NCBI GenBank assembly: GCA_036446455.1
Contig: JAZFSZ010000084.1
Coordinates: forward strand, 1 to 10,386
DNA: 10,386 nt
From: JAZFSZ01 sp036446455
Lineage (GTDB): Bacteria; Pseudomonadota; Gammaproteobacteria; Acidiferrobacterales; JAJDNE01
Direction of reading: 5' to 3'
Shown here: in pieces, positions 7,307 to 10,386 of the stretch
Position numbering within the stretch: the first letter of the stretch is position 1
Layout: every line of letters starts with the position of its first letter
Position numbers and translations under genes: made by a program
Notes under the pieces: model-generated
Database searches by the model: none
What the model was told of the DNA's origin: nothing
The model's input: the letters and a program-made list of their open reading frames with translations, nothing else

Positions 7307-8255
7307 TCGTCGCAATCCTGATACTCAACCGGTCATCGAACGCTGCCCGGCGAATCCGATTCTGACCAAAGACGATATCCCTTATCCGGTGGAGACCGTA
7401 CACAACGCCGGCATCGCCCGCTATGACGGCCGCTATATAATGCTGTTTCGATCTCACTTGCGTAACGGCCGGTCGATCATCGGCATCGCCGAAAGTGAAG
7501 ACGGATTCGACTTCACGGTCGGTCCGGAACCCTTCATGACACCATCGACCGAGGGTGTATTTGCAGACTACGAAACCTTCGGCGTGGAAGACCCCAGAGT
7601 CTCCTGCATTGATGGCGACTATCTGATTACCTATAGCGCCTATTCGCGCCACGGTGTGCGGATCGGATTGGCAAAGACCCGTGATTTTCGAACCGTCGAG
7701 CGAGTGGCATTGATCAGTCAGGCGGACATGCGCAACGTTGTTATCTTTCCACAGCGGTTCAACGGCCGGTATGCCCGTCTGGACCGGCCTCATTCGGAAA
7801 TCAGCCCCTGGCCGATATGGCTGTCATGGTCGACGGACCTGGTTCATTGGGGCGAGTCCGAAGTCGTGATGAAACCGATGCAATATCATTGGGATGCGAC
7901 AAAGATCGGCCCAGGCGCGACTCCGATCCACACCCTGCATGGATGGCTCAGCATCTATCACGGGGTATTCGAAACCATGGACGGTGCAGTATATCGACTT
8001 GGCGTTGCGCTGCATGATCTTGCCAACCCTGCCAAAATTATCGGAATCTCCGATGAATGGGTGCTGGCCCCGCAGGACCCGTGGGAGATTACGGGTTACG
8101 TACACAATGTCGTCTTTACTTGCGGCGCGGTGGCGGATAACAATGGCGGCGTAAAGATTTACTGGGGTGGCGCCGATACCGTCATGTGCGCCGGGACTGC
8201 GCGCCTCGATGACCTAGTAAACTTGTGTCTAAACAACAGTCGGCCACCGTATTAA
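7296..8255 (+). CDS. GH130 family beta-mannoside phosphorylase-like protein (short form)
   Basis: A 319-aa protein of ordinary GH130 length. Blocks in order: RCPANPILTKDDIPYPVE 16-33, VHNAGIARYDGRYIMLFRS 35-53, ETFGVEDPRVSCIDGDYLIT 93-112 (D99 is the expected general acid), RNVVIFPQRFNGRYARLDRP 146-165, KIGPGATPI 203-211, GWLSIYHGV 216-224, YRLGVALHDLANPAKIIG 233-250, VHNVVFTCGAV 269-279 and IYWGGADTVMCAGTARLDDL 288-307. It probably cleaves a beta-mannoside with phosphate to give mannose 1-phosphate, but hydrolysis is possible because some GH130 subfamilies lack the phosphate-binding residues. The ATG at 7296 is chosen because GGAGG at 7285-7289 lies 6 bases before it; the ATG at 7290 touches that site and earlier starts have none. 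The start lies inside the end of the GT4-cupin gene, indicating translational coupling. No signal peptide, so cytoplasmic. Confidence 0.9.
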   Translation: MTADRRNPDTQPVIERCPANPILTKDDIPYPVETVHNAGIARYDGRYIMLFRSHLRNGRSIIGIAESEDGFDFTVGPEPFMTPSTEGVFADYETFGVEDPRVSCIDGDYLITYSAYSRHGVRIGLAKTRDFRTVERVALISQADMRNVVIFPQRFNGRYARLDRPHSEISPWPIWLSWSTDLVHWGESEVVMKPMQYHWDATKIGPGATPIHTLHGWLSIYHGVFETMDGAVYRLGVALHDLANPAKIIGISDEWVLAPQDPWEITGYVHNVVFTCGAVADNNGGVKIYWGGADTVMCAGTARLDDLVNLCLNNSRPPY

Positions 8256-8372
8256 CCGTTAGATAAAAAAGATGGAAGATCGAAATTGTGATCTGGCCCG
8301 AATGGCACTTACTTAAAGACGCCATAGTCCCTATTCCTGTCATTCCGGCATTCTGATCTGACCCTATTTGGT

Positions 8373-8485
8373 GGTGTAATCGTTCCCGTTTACAACGGCA
8401 GCGTTGCTATTGTCGGCGAAGACCGGCAAGGCGTGAAAATGATGGAAGAACGTTTACGCCGTGCCGGTAGCCTGGTTTCTTAAAG
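8373..8485 (+). pseudogene. 3'-end fragment of a DUF3379 anti-sigma gene, duplicate of 1140-1252
   Basis: This 113-bp stretch aligns without gaps to the end of the anti-sigma gene, with 107 of 113 bases identical. The changes correspond to 1175, 1178, 1187, 1192, 1195 and 1206. Read in the same frame it encodes the last 35 residues ending RRAGSLVS and the same TAA. Three changes are silent and three replace residues (P to R, L to Q, L to M). No start codon or remainder of the gene precedes it, so it is a non-functional remnant. It sits in the 314-bp gene-free stretch 8256-8569. The rest of that stretch holds a TCTGATCTGACCC motif just before the fragment (8351-8363), a short similarity to the 38-bp repeats at 8294-8306, and nothing else recognised. 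Confidence 0.88.
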
Positions 8486-8569
8486 CTCTATTTATGCTGT
8501 TGTTATTGGTTGGCTCTGATTGATCCGACGCCTTTACTCCGCTCTGGACCAACATTAACTGCAGATAAT

Positions 8570-9160
8570 TTAAGTCTGCACCGGATGCCGCGCCTTGAAT
8601 TTCCTGAAATGCGACTGGATCTTTTTCATATCCGATTCTGCATTATCAGTAGTGGTGAAGGTTGGTCCTAGCGTCAGCGTCCTGGTGGCGTAATCCAGCG
8701 ACATGAGCATGATGGGGACGTTTGCTCCTGTTGCGATGTGATGAAAACCTGTTTTCCACTTCTCTACTTTTTGACGTTTGCCTTCCGGCGCGATGGCCAG
8801 GATGAATTGATCCCGGCTATCAAAACAATCGATCATCTGTGCCACTACGTTGTGGGAACGATTCCGGTTGATGGCAATGCCACCAAGTCGCGTCATTAAC
8901 AAACCTAACGGCCACCAGAAAAAACCGTGTGCGGCCATCCACGACGCCTTTATGCGCAAGGCAAGCATACAGGCGACACCCACAAACCAGTCGTGGTAAG
9001 AAGTATGGGGTGCCCAGGCAATGACAAACCTGGGTGCTGCCGGAAAGTTACCGGCAATCTTCCACCCCAACACATGCATCATAAGCCTGCCCAAAGCGGC
9101 CGTCAGCGCATTTCCCTGTCGCGGGCAGAGTTTGTCTGGTTCGGGGATATGAAGGGCCAT
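8570..9160 (-). CDS. 1-acyl-sn-glycerol-3-phosphate acyltransferase-like protein (PlsC/LPLAT superfamily)
   Basis: A 196-aa acyltransferase, probably peripheral on the inner membrane face, which would transfer an acyl chain to a lysophospholipid or a related acceptor. The catalytic H-x4-D motif is HTSYHD (H52, D57), within APHTSYHDW. Motif II is GGIAINRNRS at 93-102, and motif III is APEGKR at 124-129, followed by the basic KVEKWKTGFHHIA and a VPIMLMSLDY segment. It is shorter than classic PlsC (about 240 residues) and has no obvious N-terminal membrane anchor. The ATG giving MALHIPEPDKLCPRQGN is preferred over the TTG at 9205 because the extra residues look unrelated to the family; neither has a good Shine-Dalgarno. 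It stands alone, facing the anti-sigma remnant. The acceptor is not known. Confidence 0.82.
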   Translation of the reverse strand: MALHIPEPDKLCPRQGNALTAALGRLMMHVLGWKIAGNFPAAPRFVIAWAPHTSYHDWFVGVACMLALRIKASWMAAHGFFWWPLGLLMTRLGGIAINRNRSHNVVAQMIDCFDSRDQFILAIAPEGKRQKVEKWKTGFHHIATGANVPIMLMSLDYATRTLTLGPTFTTTDNAESDMKKIQSHFRKFKARHPVQT

Positions 9161-9261
9161 AAGGATTGATATTCTTGTTAGTGGCGCTGGACACAATTTA
9201 ATCAAATTTCTATCAGTAAATAAAATTAACTTAAGGACTGCAGACCAGGAAACATCGGGTC

Positions 9262-9292
9262 AAATAAAAGAAATTCGGGTCAGACCCGAATT
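9262..9292 (-). terminator. Hairpin with T-rich tail after the membrane methyltransferase gene
   Basis: AATTCGGGTC-A-GACCCGAATT at 9272-9292 is a perfect palindrome that would fold as an 8-bp stem with a 5-base loop. Read on the minus strand it begins 13 bp after the stop at 9306 and is followed by TTCTTTTATTT, as in factor-independent terminators. The core GGGTCAGACCC also resembles dispersed repeats carrying GGGTCAGA, and related half-motifs occur at 9256-9261 and, inverted, at 8356-8363. Confidence 0.6.
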
Positions 9293-9305
9293 ATTAAAAA
9301 AGAAG

Positions 9306-10055
9306 TTAATGAATGCGGGGAATAAAACCGCTAACCTGAGTCATATAATTTCGATAGGCACTACCGAATTGGTCGATCATCACTGCTTCCTCTCGCCGTG
9401 CCAACCGCAGATACATCCACAGCAAAATTGGCGCCATTGCTAATGTAATCAAGGTCGGCCACTGGATAAGGAAACCGAATATCACCAGAAAGAAACCGGT
9501 GTATTGTGGATGTCGCACATACCGGTAGATAGCATCTGTGACCAGGTTGCCGCGTGCGAGATAAATTTGTCGCCAGCCGAACGCGACGACAATCAGCCCC
9601 GTCGTGATCAAAACCATACTAAGAGTCATCACCACATATACCGCCCATTGCATCGGTAACAGGCCGGTCTGATTTAACAGAAAGGCCCACAGGTGACTTT
9701 GCTGGTGGCCGAACAAATCGGGCGAAAAATCCGTAAAGGCCGACAGGAAGTAGATTGTCAACGGAATGCCGAACATTTCCGTAAACAAGGCAATAAAAAA
9801 TGCAGTGCCCATACCGGCACTGCGCCAGGCAGGCGCTCCCCGGGGTCGCACAAAACCGAGCAAGAAAGCGACAAAAAGTGCGATTGCAACGGCCACCACC
9901 GGCCAATTGCCGTACCAGTGATGAAACGGAATGTTTTCCCGATATCCTATTACCGGACCAAGCAGTGTCACGACTAGACTACCAAGGGCGATGACAACGA
10001 CCAGAACCAGAAGCCCATTCGGCCAACTCAGTTTTTTCGCATTAGTGGTTGCCAT
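9306..10055 (-). CDS. ICMT/PEMT-type integral membrane methyltransferase
   Basis: A 249-aa membrane protein with about five to six hydrophobic segments (near residues 13-34, 52-70, 83-106, 135-158 and 185-216). The C-terminal third has the signature of the isoprenylcysteine carboxyl methyltransferase / phospholipid methyltransferase superfamily: LVTDAIYRYVRHPQYTGFFL 171-190 with the R-H-P-x-Y motif, ARREEAVMIDQFG 219-231 with the paired glutamates, and YRNYMTQVSGFIPR at the end. These enzymes methylate lipophilic or membrane-associated acceptors using S-adenosylmethionine; bacterial acceptors are mostly unknown. The ATG at 10055 is chosen because GGGAGG precedes it by about 8 bases; the upstream in-frame start at 10103 adds an unlikely 16-residue leader. 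It lies 108 bp after the YHS gene on the same strand. This pairing resembles accessory genes near copper or other heavy-metal resistance loci, so a link to metal stress is inference. Confidence 0.83.
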   Translation of the reverse strand: MATTNAKKLSWPNGLLVLVVVIALGSLVVTLLGPVIGYRENIPFHHWYGNWPVVAVAIALFVAFLLGFVRPRGAPAWRSAGMGTAFFIALFTEMFGIPLTIYFLSAFTDFSPDLFGHQQSHLWAFLLNQTGLLPMQWAVYVVMTLSMVLITTGLIVVAFGWRQIYLARGNLVTDAIYRYVRHPQYTGFFLVIFGFLIQWPTLITLAMAPILLWMYLRLARREEAVMIDQFGSAYRNYMTQVSGFIPRIH

Positions 10056-10163
10056 GATCACCGCCTCCCGCCTGCATACAAGATATATATTGAACACATA
10101 CATTCCGGCGCCTGCTTACCCGCAAGCTTGCAACGAGTTGACTCGGTTCATCCAGCGTTAAGG

Positions 10164-10337
10164 TCAGTGTTTGTGCTCGCTTTCCTGGTCAAGGGCCTGG
10201 ATATAATGTTCCGGGTCGTTTGTGAACTCTTCTTTACAACCCTGGCTACAAAAATAATATTGTTTCCCGCTATGTTCCGCGGTAGCAGCGGCCTCGTCCT
10301 CTTGCACCTGCATTCGGCATACCGGATCAATTGCCAC
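10164..10337 (-). CDS. Small YHS-domain metal-binding protein (57 aa, GTG start)
   Basis: A 57-residue protein beginning at GTG, with AAGGAGG placed 8 bases upstream on the minus strand, which is a strong ribosome site. It reads MAIDPVCRMQVQEDEAAATA, then EHSGKQYYFCSQGCKEEF, then TNDPEHYIQALDQESEHKH, and ends with TGA. This is a complete YHS domain: the DPVC block (C7), GKQYYFCSQGCKEEF with C30 and C34, and DPEHY. The domain is found in heavy-metal ATPases and in small stand-alone proteins, and its cysteines are thought to bind metal such as copper. The usual DPVCGM here has R instead of G at residue 8. The acidic/histidine-rich tail SEHKH could add ligands. Probably in one transcription unit with the methyltransferase downstream. 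The upstream partner, possibly a metal ATPase, would lie beyond the right edge. Confidence 0.87.
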   Translation of the reverse strand: MAIDPVCRMQVQEDEAAATAEHSGKQYYFCSQGCKEEFTNDPEHYIQALDQESEHKH

Positions 10338-10386
10338 GATACTTACCTCCTTATCTCGACCTGATTAAAGCGTTTACGAAGCTTGT

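Noticed and set aside
8291..8322. TGGCCCGAATGGCACTTACT stretch considered as an insertion-sequence end
   Set aside because: Only a short similarity to the 38-bp repeats was seen, with no matching opposite end, target duplication or transposase.
10148..10330. 60-codon minus-strand frame overlapping the YHS gene
   Set aside because: It is a different frame of the same DNA; the GTG-started frame has the strong ribosome site and a full YHS domain.
8570..10386. Possibility that the right-hand genes belong to the glycan cassette
   Set aside because: They lie outside the direct repeats on the opposite strand, and encode lipid and metal-type functions with no visible link to mannoside metabolism.

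Overview
The window looks like chromosomal DNA of a proteobacterium, most likely a gammaproteobacterium. The reasons are an ECF sigma factor paired with a DUF3379-type anti-sigma factor, Shine-Dalgarno-led starts including GTG and TTG, roughly even base composition, and abundant small palindromic repeats of the CGCAGAG/CGCAAAG type. No rRNA, tRNA, CRISPR array, integrase or intact transposase was seen.

Left edge (1-1250, + strand): the end of an ECF sigma factor gene, then its membrane-anchored DUF3379 anti-sigma partner. Next is a 148-bp nested palindromic element (1259-1406).

Centre (1556-8255): a four-gene carbohydrate cassette. It holds two GT4 glycosyltransferases, each fused to a different extra domain, and two GH130 (PH1107-type) mannoside phosphorylase/hydrolase-like proteins. 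The first GT4 has a C-terminal all-helical domain that looks like a glycosidase toroid. A long GH130 runs convergently to it. Divergent from that, a GT4 fused to a type II mannose-6-phosphate isomerase cupin overlaps a short GH130 by 11 bp. Together they suggest synthesis and phosphorolytic turnover of a mannose-containing glycan, glycoside or reserve. The substrate is inference. The 397-bp gap between the two convergent genes is packed with hairpin repeats.

Right part (8256-10386): a 113-bp degenerate copy of the 3' end of the anti-sigma gene lies just after the cassette, in the same orientation. The whole cassette is therefore bracketed by direct repeats, which suggests insertion at, or duplication of, the anti-sigma gene end. 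Then, on the minus strand, come a small acyltransferase of the PlsC/LPLAT superfamily, a terminator-like hairpin, an ICMT/PEMT-type membrane methyltransferase, and a 57-aa YHS-domain metal-binding protein with a GTG start. The last two resemble the small accessory genes found near heavy-metal (copper) resistance loci.
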